The position numbers were made by a program, and so were the translations under genes. The notes under the pieces are model-generated. The model had not been told where the DNA came from and did no database searches. It worked only from the letters and a program-made list of their open reading frames with translations. A DNA stretch of 41,789 nucleotides from Oscillospiraceae bacterium (GTDB taxonomy: Bacteria; Bacillota; Clostridia; Oscillospirales; JAAYXM01), in assembly GCA_017421025.1 (NCBI GenBank), contig JAFQME010000028.1, positions 1-41,789 of the forward strand, written 5' to 3'. Shown here piece after piece: positions 1-11,715 of the stretch (positions are counted from its first letter, which is position 1; each line of letters begins with the position of its first letter).

Positions 1-1524
1 GATTGGGCCTCGTTGCACCGCATATCTGCCGGAATTCTCCTGAACATAGGGGTTTGCTTCCACAAAGTGAATCTCCATCGGCAAATCAACGACAACACAT
101 TCCCCATCTGACAATTCAAATTTTGCAAATCCGTTTTGGGTTTCACCTCGGTATTCCACGCACCATTCCGGAATTCTGACGCAGAGCGTCATGGGTTCAC
201 CGTGGTACTCAAATGTGATCTTACCGTCAAGCGGGTAGTTGGTGGTTTGCTTGAGAAGCGCATCTTTTCCGCCGATCTGCAGGTTTGTCTCACTGCTTGC
301 AAACTGGTTGCAGTAAACGGTGTCCCCGTCCACAGAATAGAAATAGCGTGCGATCGAGGCAATGGTACGCACCACGTTCGGCGGACAGCAGGAGACGTCA
401 AACACGCCGACACGCTGACAGATGGGACGCCAGCCGCTTCTGCCGTACTTTTTGCGGTCGATCTCCAACGGATTGTTGTAGAAGAACGAGGTTCCGTCAA
501 GCGAAGTCGAGGAGAGGAGTCCGTTATAAAGAACACGCTCAATCACATCGCCGCAGCGAGAATCCGGGCTCTCCGCCTGCTTTGCGTGAGCAAACAGCAT
601 GAGCGCAATGGAGGCGCAGGTTTCGTTGTAGGTAACACTGTTTTGGAGATCGTATGCATGCGAGAATCTTTCGCCTTCGTGGTCATCGCCGACTCCTCCG
701 GTAACCGAGAGTTTGGTATTTACGATGTCGTCAAACACACGATCACACGCAGCTTGCAAAGCTGCGTCACGGTCGACCGAGGCGAGCATTTGCATCGCAG
801 TGTAGAGATACCCGGCACGCACCGCATGACCCTTTGCTTCGGAGATCTTCCGCACGGGTACGTCATCCTGCACATTTCCCCATAGATCGGGGTCCTGATC
901 GTTGTTCCCTCTTTGATCGAGGAAGAACCGTGCGAGCGTGAGATGCTTTTCATTTCCGAGATAAGCGTAAAGTTTCAACAGTGCAATCTCGATCTCCTGA
1001 TGCCCGGGTGTAACAAAACTTGCGGTCTTCTCCTCCACAAAACAGCGGTAGACACAGTCGATATTTTTCAGTACGCAATTTAAGAGTTGATCCTTGCCGG
1101 TCGCCTGATGGTATGCGATCGCAGCTTCGATCATATGCCCCAGGCAATAGAGCTCATGATTGTCTCGAACGGTGAAAATGCGGGAGGGGTCAACGGTCAG
1201 ATAATAGGAATTGAAGTACCCGTCTTCCCGCTGGTTTTTTGCAATTTGGCCGATCATTTCATCTACGATTGTTTCCCATTCGGGTGCCGGTGCATCGTAG
1301 ATGATATATGCGACGCCTTCGATCCATTTTGCGACATCTGAATCCCAAAAAATATGCGGTTTATTTGGCAGCCCCTCGCGCCAATCACAGCGCAGGGCAT
1401 CAAACCGCCCGGTTTCTTTGAAACGTTCGTAGACGCTTCTCACCACAGCGTTTCGGTTCAAGTCAGCATAAAACTTCCAGAATCCGTCTTTGAATTTAAT
1501 TGTTTGAAAAGGAAGATGTTTCAT
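1..1524 (-). CDS. GH127 beta-L-arabinofuranosidase, 3' end outside window
   Basis: The first 508 residues of a DUF1680/GH127 protein are visible; the frame is open to base 1, so the C-terminal part lies outside. Family members release beta-L-arabinofuranose from plant glycans using a cysteine nucleophile held by zinc. The expected site is complete: Glu285 in GERF, Glu301 and Cys303 in YNETC, and Cys379-Cys380 in SCCPPN. Their spacing matches that of Bifidobacterium HypBA1 (E322, E338, C340, C417, C418) to within one residue. The late GRYAVQRGP stretch is also typical of the family. No signal peptide is seen, so the enzyme is probably cytoplasmic and acts on imported oligosaccharides. The start at 1524 follows GAGAGGGA. 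It lies downstream of the GH2 gene on the same strand but has its own likely promoter. Confidence 0.93.
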   Translation of the reverse strand, partial: MKHLPFQTIKFKDGFWKFYADLNRNAVVRSVYERFKETGRFDALRCDWREGLPNKPHIFWDSDVAKWIEGVAYIIYDAPAPEWETIVDEMIGQIAKNQREDGYFNSYYLTVDPSRIFTVRDNHELYCLGHMIEAAIAYHQATGKDQLLNCVLKNIDCVYRCFVEEKTASFVTPGHQEIEIALLKLYAYLGNEKHLTLARFFLDQRGNNDQDPDLWGNVQDDVPVRKISEAKGHAVRAGYLYTAMQMLASVDRDAALQAACDRVFDDIVNTKLSVTGGVGDDHEGERFSHAYDLQNSVTYNETCASIALMLFAHAKQAESPDSRCGDVIERVLYNGLLSSTSLDGTSFFYNNPLEIDRKKYGRSGWRPICQRVGVFDVSCCPPNVVRTIASIARYFYSVDGDTVYCNQFASSETNLQIGGKDALLKQTTNYPLDGKITFEYHGEPMTLCVRIPEWCVEYRGETQNGFAKFELSDGECVVVDLPMEIHFVEANPYVQENSGRYAVQRGPI

Positions 1525-1571
1525 GTTTCCATCCCTCTCGATCCTTGATTGGCAGACCACTGCCCATCTTT

Positions 1572-1600
1572 AGAATACCAACTCGTTTTGGCATTTTCAA
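1572..1600 (-). promoter_or_regulatory. Likely promoter of the GH127 gene
   Basis: On the minus strand, TTGAAA (1600-1595) and TATTCT (1577-1572) are 17 bp apart and about 50 bp upstream of the GH127 start. The match is moderate. Confidence 0.45.
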
Positions 1601-1683
1601 CCCCAAAAAAACGACCTTGGTGAGAAAATCCGACACTTCGTCTTCCCTTTGAACTGCCGAAAATCCCGTTCCCGTATGCCAAC

Positions 1684-1716
1684 CAAAAACCAGCGGAGTG
1701 GAATTCCACTCCGCTG
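1684..1716 (-). terminator. Terminator after the GH2 gene
   Basis: Bases 1691-1716 form a perfect 26-bp palindrome whose left half is CAGCGGAGTGGAA. On the minus strand it is followed by GTTTTTGG, so it probably ends GH2 transcription. The gap 1525-1740 otherwise holds only the GH127 promoter. Confidence 0.65.
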
Positions 1717-1740
1717 TTATTCTTTCCACTGTTCTATGGG

Positions 1741-4384
<2,644 letters not shown>

Positions 4385-4420
4385 CAATGGGATTTGCACT
4401 GTTTTCATCCCTCAAGCAAG

Positions 4421-4457
4421 AAAAAACCATCGGAGCGAGTTCTCTCCGATGGTTTTT
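4421..4457 (-). terminator. Terminator of the pyrophosphatase gene
   Basis: Stem AAAACCATCGGAG (4423-4435) pairs with 4443-4455 around an eight-base loop. The minus strand continues into a T-rich run. It follows the stop codon of the membrane pyrophosphatase immediately. Confidence 0.85.
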
Positions 4458-4459
4458 GA

Positions 4460-6562
4460 TTAGAATCGAAACAGTGTGAAGTTTTTCATCACCACGACCA
4501 GGGTATTTGCAACGGTGGACATCATCTTAATAAAGATGTCGAGTGCGACACCGACCACGTCTTTACGGGTATCACCGACCGTGTCACCGGTCACAGCCGC
4601 CTTATGAGCGGCAGAGCCTTTTCCATGCCCTTGGATTGCCCCACTTTCGATGTGCTTTTTCGCATTGTCGAATGCGCCGCCCGAGTTTCCCATAAAGATT
4701 GCGCGTGGAATTGCGCAAACGGTTGCACCGACCAAGATACCGCCTACAAACTCAACGCCGAACAGGAAGCCGCCTGCGATCGGGATGAGGAGTGCGAGCA
4801 TGGACGGGAGCAACATTTTCTTGAGCGCCTGACGTGCCGCCATTTCAACACAGCGGTTGTATTCCGGCTTGACAGTGCCCTCCAAAACACCCGGGACAGA
4901 GAGCTGTCGATCGCCTTCTTCTGCCATGAGGCGTGCTGATTCGATGGTATTGTCGGTGAGAAGTGCGGAGAAATACTCCACCAAAGCACCGCCGATGATT
5001 GCACCTGCAACCACGATGAAGGATGCCATATTAAGGACAGGAGCACCGGACGAGTAGTTTCCGACATATGCGGTGATGAGGGAAACGGTTGCAAATGCGG
5101 CGGAGCCGATTGCAAACCCTTTTCCGATTGCTGCGGTGGTATTACCGACCGAGTCAAGTTTATCGGTGATTACACGGACATCGGGGGCCAAATGACAGGA
5201 TTCTGCAAGACCGCCTGCGTTGTCCGCAATCGGGCCGAATGCGTCAATGGAAACGGTTGTACCGACGAATGCAAGCATGCCGAGTGAGGAGATTGCAATA
5301 CCGTATGTTCCGCAGATAATACCGGAGAGCACCAGAGCGATTCCGATGAGGAGGATGGGAGCGAGGCAAGAACGGGAGCCGATTGCATCACCCTTCGTGA
5401 CGACAAAACTTTCGCCTTCTTTTGCCATTTGTGCCAGAATCTTGGTGGGTTTGAAGTCTGCGCTGGTGTAGTACTCGGTAATAGAGCCGATTGCGATGCC
5501 GCAGATGATCCCCAAAACACCCGCAATCCACGGACTGAGCCAACCGATCCGGAACGATGCGATCGAAATATCCTTGAAGATGACATAGGACGCAACCAGA
5601 CCAATGATAATCGTGAGTCCCGAGGAAATCCAGGTTGCGAGGTTGAGTTCACGGGAGGGGTTGTCCCCCATCTTACGGATTGCCGCAAACGCAAGACCAA
5701 GAAGACAGCCGAGAAGCCCGCCGCCTGCAAGGACAATCGGGAACAGCGAGGTTGCCGAAAGGACTTCTGCACCGGCACCTGCAAAGTTTACAACCGAGAT
5801 CATGATTGCTGCCGCCATGGTAGCGACAAAACTCTCAAGCAGGTCGGAGCAGTTGCCTGCGATATCGTTTACGTTATCACCGATGAAGTCTGCCACGACG
5901 TTGGGAACCCGGCTGTCGTCTTCCGGCATATCGTGACGGATTTTTGCCAGGATATCTGCAGAAATGTCTGCAGCTTTGGTGTAGTTGCCGCCTGCGACAC
6001 GGTTGAACATTGCAACCATGGAACAACCGAGCGAGTAGGTGGAAATACGCATGATGCTCGGGTTGCACTGAAGATTTGCCAAGAATCCGGTCCCGACTGC
6101 GTCCGGATCAATTCCGCCCCAAAGAATCAGAACTGCCAGAAACCCAAGCATACCGAATGCCTGCACGCTTAAGCCGGAAATGCTGCCGCCACACAGCGCA
6201 ACTTTTACCGTTTCGCCAATTGAGAGCGATTCACGTGCTTTATTTGCGGTACGGACGTTTGCATAGGTTGCGCTCTTCATGCCGAGAACGCAGACGGCAC
6301 TGCTCATGGCCGCACCAAGAAGGAACGTGATACCGCTGGTCTTCTCAATAAAGAGCGTGAAAACGAGCGCAACCAAGATCGCAACAATGGTAATTGTTTT
6401 GTACTCGGTTTTCATAAAGGTGTTGGAGCCGCTTCGGATGATTGCTGCCATTTCCGACATTTCCGCAGTCCCCTCGCCCATACGGCGAATGCGCACAAAG
6501 TTGAACGCAACGTAAGCAAGGGTGAGCACAATGACGGAAAGCACAACTGCGTAAGAAATCAT
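4460..6562 (-). CDS. hppA: Membrane-bound K+-type pyrophosphatase
   Basis: A 700-residue integral membrane pyrophosphatase that couples PPi hydrolysis to export of Na+ and/or H+. The substrate region reads GGNYTKAADISADILAK (191-207), then PEDDSR and IGDNVNDIAGN (about 213-237), giving the Asp/Lys clusters that bind Mg-PPi. GNTTAAIGKG (473-482) carries alanine after GNTT, which in this family marks K+-dependent enzymes. Length and many hydrophobic segments fit the usual 15-16 helices. Start 6562 has AGGAGG eight bases upstream. The ion pumped cannot be decided by eye. The gene is alone between its own promoter and terminator. Confidence 0.95.
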   Translation of the reverse strand: MISYAVVLSVIVLTLAYVAFNFVRIRRMGEGTAEMSEMAAIIRSGSNTFMKTEYKTITIVAILVALVFTLFIEKTSGITFLLGAAMSSAVCVLGMKSATYANVRTANKARESLSIGETVKVALCGGSISGLSVQAFGMLGFLAVLILWGGIDPDAVGTGFLANLQCNPSIMRISTYSLGCSMVAMFNRVAGGNYTKAADISADILAKIRHDMPEDDSRVPNVVADFIGDNVNDIAGNCSDLLESFVATMAAAIMISVVNFAGAGAEVLSATSLFPIVLAGGGLLGCLLGLAFAAIRKMGDNPSRELNLATWISSGLTIIIGLVASYVIFKDISIASFRIGWLSPWIAGVLGIICGIAIGSITEYYTSADFKPTKILAQMAKEGESFVVTKGDAIGSRSCLAPILLIGIALVLSGIICGTYGIAISSLGMLAFVGTTVSIDAFGPIADNAGGLAESCHLAPDVRVITDKLDSVGNTTAAIGKGFAIGSAAFATVSLITAYVGNYSSGAPVLNMASFIVVAGAIIGGALVEYFSALLTDNTIESARLMAEEGDRQLSVPGVLEGTVKPEYNRCVEMAARQALKKMLLPSMLALLIPIAGGFLFGVEFVGGILVGATVCAIPRAIFMGNSGGAFDNAKKHIESGAIQGHGKGSAAHKAAVTGDTVGDTRKDVVGVALDIFIKMMSTVANTLVVVMKNFTLFRF

Positions 6563-6635
6563 GGGATGTGCCTCCTATTATTTTTTTCTTGGCAAACCAA
6601 GATTTGTGGATTCCGTAAAAAACGAAACTAGAGTT

Positions 6636-6664
6636 ATTATACAAAATTGTGACAAAAAACGCAA
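6636..6664 (-). promoter_or_regulatory. Promoter of hppA
   Basis: Minus strand TTGCGT (6664-6659), 17-bp spacer, TATAAT (6641-6636), giving a leader of roughly 65-70 bases. This is the left half of a 440-bp divergent intergenic region (6563-7002). I see no gene or obvious riboswitch in the rest of it. Confidence 0.7.
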
Positions 6665-6921
6665 CAATTGTTAAATAATAAACACTTTTGTGTGATGTTG
6701 CAGTTGATTTTCCGTATTTTGCAAAATCCGTTCCCGCACAAGTCATCTCCCTCTCCCGCAATCGCAAGCAAGTAAAACGATAGAATCGAAACTATCTGTC
6801 ATTTTCAAAACTCCATAATTTCAATGAGTTTTGTTTGTCGCATAAATATTGCGTTTTCGTCCAGCTTTTCTGATTAATCCCCCAAACAGATCACAAGTTC
6901 TTGACTTTATGTTCTTTTTCA

Positions 6922-6950
6922 TTGACTTTTTCTACAACTTTTTGTATAAT
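6922..6950 (+). promoter_or_regulatory. Strong promoter of the five-gene AAA+ cassette
   Basis: TTGACT (6922-6927), exactly 17 bp, then TATAAT (6945-6950). It is the only convincing plus-strand promoter in the divergent gap and lies about 50 bp before the first cassette gene. A second TTGACT-like hexamer (TTGACTTTAT) occurs about 20 bp upstream, at 6901. Confidence 0.85.
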
Positions 6951-7002
6951 TCGATACAGTGTTCTGTAGTATTCACTTTAAAATGTGGGAGGTAAAGAAT
7001 TT

Positions 7003-8751
7003 ATGGCAGATTACGCAATCAGTTATGCAGATTTGAGTGCTATCAACAGTTATTTACGATCAATTGATCATACTTTGGATGTGTTTCATAACAATCTGGA
7101 TGTAATCAACGGTCGAGTTAACGATGTCGATCAAAACGTTAGTATTGTTTATGATCGTGTTGAGCAGCTGGCAAGAGAATTCCGTGAATATGTAGAGATG
7201 CAGACTAAGGCCAATAATTTATCCAAAGCTCAGCAGAGAATCATTCAAATCAGACAGGAACTGGAGAAAAAATTCGGTCATTATGATAAGGTAAGAAGAC
7301 ACACTACCGGCATTCTTCAAGCGGATGACCTTGGTTTTATCAGGAAAGAAACTATCAGCACTGCGACCGAAGAATTGATGCTGGATGCGCCCGGTTATTG
7401 GCTTGCACCTTGCTTGGTGGCACTTGCCGCATGGATCAACGACCAACCTGATCTTGCAGAACGTGCACTTAGAGAAGCGATCAAGCGAAATGATGAAAAA
7501 ACCTCGTTGTTCTTTACATTGGTTTGCCGTCGTGCAGACCGCAAAAGTGCAGCTTTGAAATGGACACAACGATACCTTGCAAACCAAGACGAAGAGAATC
7601 TTGACCGAAAAACCATTATCATTTTGGATGCATTTGCAAGCGGTCTGTTAGGAGCGGACTCCGAAGGACTCATTTCGAAGCAGATGGGCGAGTGGTTGGA
7701 ACGTCTATCCGAAAAACCCGGATTCATTGAAAATCAGACCAAACAATGGTCCGATGCAATCAACCTCAAACGGAAACCGCTCTCTTCCGGCGGGTACACA
7801 TATCTCCGCAAGTATAGCAAGACATGGCCCATTCTGCAGGATATCATGGAGGGCGCAATGCTTCATGCGGAAATCCTCGACTACTTTAATGCGATCTTCG
7901 ACCAAGAGGCTTCTACAGAGTCTTTGAAAGCTCAGTTGGATGAAATCTTGAATACCCTTGTCACCGAGTTTGACGAGGAAGAGATTCCACTCAAAAGAAA
8001 AGAGAAGTTCAATCAGTTCGTAATTGATTTCGACGGAGATGAGAGTCTCGCCGCAAAGCATATGTTGGTTGAGCAAACTGCATTTAATCAACATAAAGAT
8101 TTCACACAATTACTTACCGATGCAGCAATGAAGCCCGAAAGTTCCGGTGCCAGCATCTCTACCCAGAAGTTTTCGATCGCACTTTCCAAGGAGTGGATCA
8201 CAAATGCTTATAACGATGTTGTCGCACAAAACCGCATGAAGATTCCGAATGAAATCGAAATTAATGTGGATACCTTTAACGACAAAACCACCGATGGTCA
8301 AAACGAAAGCGAACTCATTGAGCGCTTCAACACATTGGTCGATCAAGAACAAGCCAGTGCACTTAAGCCGGTAGTTCTCTCCGGTTTTGAAAAATTCTGT
8401 CTTTGGGGCGGCATTATTATTGGTATTCTTGGTGCAGCTATGGCCGGCACCGGAGGCGGGTTGCTCGGTTTGGCTGTAGTTGCCGCAGGCATCGGCATGG
8501 TAATCAACCATTTCTCCAAAAAGAAAAAAGTAGACCAGAATCGTGAGAATATCAAAGCACAGTTTGAAGAAAAACGTCAAAAAGGCTCACAGATTATCCG
8601 TGCTACCCTCGCCGAAGTTGTAGACTTCAGAGCAGAGTTCGCTGAAAAGGACAGCGAAAGCGAAAAAGTCATTGACTTCCTCGAACAGATTGCCCCCGAA
8701 CAGTATGTCAAGAAACTTGCAGATTCTAGCCGTAGAATTAAAGTTCAGTAA
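7003..8751 (+). CDS. Coiled-coil protein with C-terminal membrane hairpin (cassette gene 1)
   Basis: I do not recognise this 582-residue protein. Residues 1-95 are heptad-rich and look like a long coiled coil. The middle (about 100-440) is mostly helical and soluble. Residues 465-505 are a strongly hydrophobic, Gly/Ala-rich hairpin that could cross or enter the membrane twice, closed by HFSKKKK. A second charged helical region ends in DFLEQIAPEQYVKKLADSS. There is no signal peptide, so most of the chain is probably cytoplasmic and anchored near the C-terminus. ATG 7003 is preferred over the in-frame GTG at 6985 because GGGAGG lies about nine bases upstream. It is first of five same-strand genes under one promoter and the likely membrane partner of the AAA+ ATPase. 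It could be structural or a remodelled substrate. Confidence 0.85.
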   Translation: MADYAISYADLSAINSYLRSIDHTLDVFHNNLDVINGRVNDVDQNVSIVYDRVEQLAREFREYVEMQTKANNLSKAQQRIIQIRQELEKKFGHYDKVRRHTTGILQADDLGFIRKETISTATEELMLDAPGYWLAPCLVALAAWINDQPDLAERALREAIKRNDEKTSLFFTLVCRRADRKSAALKWTQRYLANQDEENLDRKTIIILDAFASGLLGADSEGLISKQMGEWLERLSEKPGFIENQTKQWSDAINLKRKPLSSGGYTYLRKYSKTWPILQDIMEGAMLHAEILDYFNAIFDQEASTESLKAQLDEILNTLVTEFDEEEIPLKRKEKFNQFVIDFDGDESLAAKHMLVEQTAFNQHKDFTQLLTDAAMKPESSGASISTQKFSIALSKEWITNAYNDVVAQNRMKIPNEIEINVDTFNDKTTDGQNESELIERFNTLVDQEQASALKPVVLSGFEKFCLWGGIIIGILGAAMAGTGGGLLGLAVVAAGIGMVINHFSKKKKVDQNRENIKAQFEEKRQKGSQIIRATLAEVVDFRAEFAEKDSESEKVIDFLEQIAPEQYVKKLADSSRRIKVQ

Positions 8752-8765
8752 AGGAGATCACGAAC

Positions 8766-9071
8766 ATGGATGTAAATGGTAAAACTGAAGTCATAAACTC
8801 TGTTGCTTCGAGTGAAATAATCCCCTGTCCCAGATGTGGAACAAGCAACATCCCCGAAAACCAGTTTTGTATTTCCTGTGGATCAGCGCTTCCCGCATCA
8901 ACTGCTCCAAAAGAGGATGCTCCGGAAAGTGAAGCTCCTGCGTTTGCTCCACTCGAGGAATCTGAGACTCCCGAGCCGGAGAAAGAGTATGTCGAACCCA
9001 ACAACATATTTGCGCAAGGACTCCCTGATTGGAGCATCGAACCACCACAGGTTTTGGTAAGGAGGCGCTAA
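8766..9071 (+). CDS. Zinc-ribbon protein with acidic linker and conserved-looking tail (cassette gene 2)
   Basis: A 101-residue protein in three parts. A zinc ribbon has Cys21, Cys24, Cys35 and Cys38 (CPRCG and CISCG). A disordered Pro/Glu-rich acidic linker covers about 42-78. A compact C-terminal tail contains LPDWSIEPPQVLVRRR. The layout suggests an adaptor: a zinc knob at one end and a short peptide ligand at the other, joined by a flexible tether. It starts 14 bases after gene 1, preceded by AAAGGAG, and ends three bases before gene 3, so translation is probably coupled. I cannot name a family beyond the generic zinc ribbon. Confidence 0.85.
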   Translation: MDVNGKTEVINSVASSEIIPCPRCGTSNIPENQFCISCGSALPASTAPKEDAPESEAPAFAPLEESETPEPEKEYVEPNNIFAQGLPDWSIEPPQVLVRRR

Positions 9072-9074
9072 GTC

Positions 9075-9536
9075 ATGTCGGCAACAACCGTTGCTCCCCC
9101 AAAAACATATGCTGAGTGGGTTGCTGTTTTGGATCTGCTAAAGGTGAAAGCGGACGATGAAATGGTTTTGTCCGTAATGCAGCAAGGTACAATCGAATGG
9201 CAAACCGGTATTGCAGAACGGTTCACAAAAAAACTGGTTGATGTGATTAATCATCGAATGAATGCAGCTTCTGATAAATTTCAAAAAGAAATTGGCCGTT
9301 CCAACGGACAAGAACGATCTATTGTACAGGCGCTTCTTGCCTTTCGTAAGGAACTATGCTTTTTGGCGAAAGCAATCAACCTTCCGGCAATTCCCGAAAA
9401 AGATCGTCAACAGTATCATCAGTTGGTAGTCAGTCAAGCAAATAGTGTGCAAAAGTCTCTTGAAGATTCTGCAAAAAAAGATCGTACCGGGAAACTCGCC
9501 AGCATTGTGAGAAACAACAGAGTAAACGCATTTTGA
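9075..9536 (+). CDS. Small helical protein of unknown function (cassette gene 3)
   Basis: A 153-residue soluble, mostly alpha-helical protein with no signal peptide, no membrane segment and no motif I recognise. Residues 12-70 and 80-135 appear to form amphipathic helices; the end is basic (KKDRTGKLASIVRNNRVNAF). The RBS AAGGAGG overlaps the end of gene 2, and the ATG follows the gene 2 stop by three bases. It lies directly before the AAA+ ATPase, so it may be a substrate, cofactor or assembly partner; this is inference from position. Confidence 0.8.
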   Translation: MSATTVAPPKTYAEWVAVLDLLKVKADDEMVLSVMQQGTIEWQTGIAERFTKKLVDVINHRMNAASDKFQKEIGRSNGQERSIVQALLAFRKELCFLAKAINLPAIPEKDRQQYHQLVVSQANSVQKSLEDSAKKDRTGKLASIVRNNRVNAF

Positions 9537-9551
9537 GAGGAGAAACAACAA

Positions 9552-11126
9552 ATGAGTGATGTTACGAAGAGCAAAGAACTCTTAAAACGCTATTCAATCG
9601 CCCGCATTCCTTTTATTGCAATCAACACAATTGAAAGAGCAAGGACTTTAGATATATTAAAAGAAGTTTCCGAAGAACTTACTTTGCCTTTTTATGTACA
9701 TACATTATCTAAAGGAATTTACGACCTAACCACAGAAAAAACAATCAATGATGATAAATCCGTATATGGAGCCATTGACTATATGAGCGAGCAAATGAAG
9801 CGCAAGCAGTACATGACTCTCGTTTTGACTGAGGTTCCTGATATCAGCGGTGACAATGGCGATTCCAGACAGCTTTTAGATTTAGTCACGCTGGCAAATG
9901 AATCCGGTGGCGTTGTGATTGTTTTGACCAACAACTCCGTATGGAATCAACTTCAAAGAACAGGTATGGTTGTCAAGATTGATCTTCCAAATGAAGATGA
10001 AATGTATACCATTATCAAGGAGTACATAGACGATTATCGTTCCGAAATCCCCATTGAATGGGACAATAACGACATTCGCGAAGCCGCTTCCTTGTTGGCA
10101 GGTGTCACTCGCATCGAAGCAGAAAATATCATGGCGGCTTTGATTGCAAATAAGAGCATCAAAAAATCCGACATGGATGAAGTCCGATTTGCAAAGGATC
10201 GGCTGTTCTCCGACATCTCTGGTTTGGAGAAAATCGATGTCGACGAAAGCGTAAAAGATGTCGGTGGATTGGCAGGCCTGCAAAAATGGTTGAGCGAGAA
10301 AAAAGAACTGCTTACCCCCGAAAAGCGCGACGAGTTGAAAGCAAAAGGTTTGCAACCCCCCAGAGGAATTCTTCTGGTTGGTGTCCCGGGCTGCGGTAAA
10401 TCCCTTTCCGCAAAATCCATTTCCGCAAATTGGAAGTTACCGTTATACCGTTTGGACTTTGCAACTGTCCAAGGCAGTTACGTAGGACAATCCGAACAGC
10501 AGTTAAAAGATGCCTTGACTACAGCCGAGAATGTTTCCCCCTGTATTCTTTGGATTGACGAAATTGAAAAGGGCTTGTCCGGTGCAGGCAGTTCCAACGA
10601 TGGAGGCGTATCTACCCGTATGGTCGGACAATTCCTGTTCTGGTTGCAAGAGTGCAAAAAGCAGGTATTCGTTGTCGCAACAGCAAATGATGTTTCGATG
10701 CTCCCATCCGAACTTTTGCGCAGAGGCCGATTTGATGAACTGTTCTTTGTCGACTTACCTACCGCAGATGAACGCCGCGACATTCTCTCGCTGTATATGC
10801 GCAAGTATTTAAAACTGGACTTTTCCGGTCCTTTTGCAGATAAAATCGTTGAACTTACCGATGGTTTTACCGGTGCTGATTTGGAATCGACTGTCAGAGA
10901 TTTGGCATATCGTTCTATTGCCAACAGCAGTTTCGTGCTCAACGAAGAAAATATGGTTACTGCATTTAACAATGTTGTTCCTCTTTCTCAGACAAGTCCG
11001 GAAAAAATCGAAGCTATTCGAGAATGGGGTAAAGAGCGAGCAGTCCCAGCCTCTGGGAAACCGATTGGCGGAGAGGGGCTTTCGCAAAAAAAATCAGGAC
11101 CTAAGACTCGCAAAGTATTGGTATAA
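9552..11126 (+). CDS. Ycf46-like AAA+ ATPase (cassette gene 4)
   Basis: A 524-residue AAA+ protein. Residues 1-200 look like a degenerate AAA fold without a Walker A site, as in Ycf46-type proteins. The active module (about 235-470) has Walker A GVPGCGKS (277-284), a pore-loop-like GSYVGQSE (308-315), Walker B ILWIDE (332-337), sensor-1 Asn379 and arginine-finger candidates Arg390/391/393 in RRGRFD. The C-terminal 35 residues are basic and flexible. Such enzymes usually form hexameric rings that pull or remodel proteins. No peptidase or nuclease domain is attached. The RBS is GAGAGGAG and the gap to gene 3 is 15 bases. A FtsH/Cdc48-type remodelling role is likely; the substrate is unknown. 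Confidence 0.92.
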   Translation: MSDVTKSKELLKRYSIARIPFIAINTIERARTLDILKEVSEELTLPFYVHTLSKGIYDLTTEKTINDDKSVYGAIDYMSEQMKRKQYMTLVLTEVPDISGDNGDSRQLLDLVTLANESGGVVIVLTNNSVWNQLQRTGMVVKIDLPNEDEMYTIIKEYIDDYRSEIPIEWDNNDIREAASLLAGVTRIEAENIMAALIANKSIKKSDMDEVRFAKDRLFSDISGLEKIDVDESVKDVGGLAGLQKWLSEKKELLTPEKRDELKAKGLQPPRGILLVGVPGCGKSLSAKSISANWKLPLYRLDFATVQGSYVGQSEQQLKDALTTAENVSPCILWIDEIEKGLSGAGSSNDGGVSTRMVGQFLFWLQECKKQVFVVATANDVSMLPSELLRRGRFDELFFVDLPTADERRDILSLYMRKYLKLDFSGPFADKIVELTDGFTGADLESTVRDLAYRSIANSSFVLNEENMVTAFNNVVPLSQTSPEKIEAIREWGKERAVPASGKPIGGEGLSQKKSGPKTRKVLV

Positions 11127-11210
11127 GAGTACCGATCAGACGCGGCTCTGGTTCGCTTTCTGAAGTCAAATCTGCATGCATTCGTTTTTTAAAGATAGGA
11201 GGAAAAACAA

Positions 11211-11702
11211 ATGCCGAAACCGATGTTAAATCGACCGCAAACACAAGCACAGACAAACAACATTCTAAGCACAACAAACAGTCAACCAAAACAGCAGACT
11301 CAACAAATGAATCAGATGCAAATAGATCGACTTCTGCGCAAATCCCGTTCCAAAGAGTATATGCAAGCACTCCACCAGCTGGATGCAGGCGGACATGTTC
11401 ATAATCAACACAAGGTCGATGAGATTATTAACAAGATTCGCAGTGAATTTCCCGATTTGGAACTCACAGGGATTCTGTTAGGCATTGTTTCAATCTGCTA
11501 TTTGGGGAAGCCGTACGAAGTGCACACACTCGATATTACCGGACAAATCATTGAGCACTATAAAAGCGGGCAGCCGCTTCCCGGTGGCTTGGAAAAAGCA
11601 CGTTCTATTGCTATGCGCGGCGGGTATGCTTTCATTGAAGTATATGTTGATTGCTGCCGTGCTATCAGTTCCAATGGTTCGGTATCTGTGATTCCAGGTT
11701 AA
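11211..11702 (+). CDS. Conserved-looking protein with Q/N/T-rich N-terminus (cassette gene 5)
   Basis: A 163-residue protein I do not recognise. The first 45 residues are low complexity (Gln, Asn, Thr, Ser), probably disordered. The remainder, about 50-163, is a compact mixed domain with a hydrophobic core segment (LTGILLGIVSICYLG) and a C-terminal stretch around GGYAFIEVYVDCC. There is no signal peptide. The start has AGGAGG upstream; the 84-base gap from the ATPase gene has no obvious promoter or terminator, so it is treated as the last gene of the cassette. Function unknown. Confidence 0.8.
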   Translation: MPKPMLNRPQTQAQTNNILSTTNSQPKQQTQQMNQMQIDRLLRKSRSKEYMQALHQLDAGGHVHNQHKVDEIINKIRSEFPDLELTGILLGIVSICYLGKPYEVHTLDITGQIIEHYKSGQPLPGGLEKARSIAMRGGYAFIEVYVDCCRAISSNGSVSVIPG

Positions 11703-11715
11703 CATTTACCTCAGG

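Noticed and set aside
1496..1729. 77-codon minus-strand frame before the GH127 gene
   Set aside because: It runs across the GH127 promoter, ribosome site and start, with no coding features.
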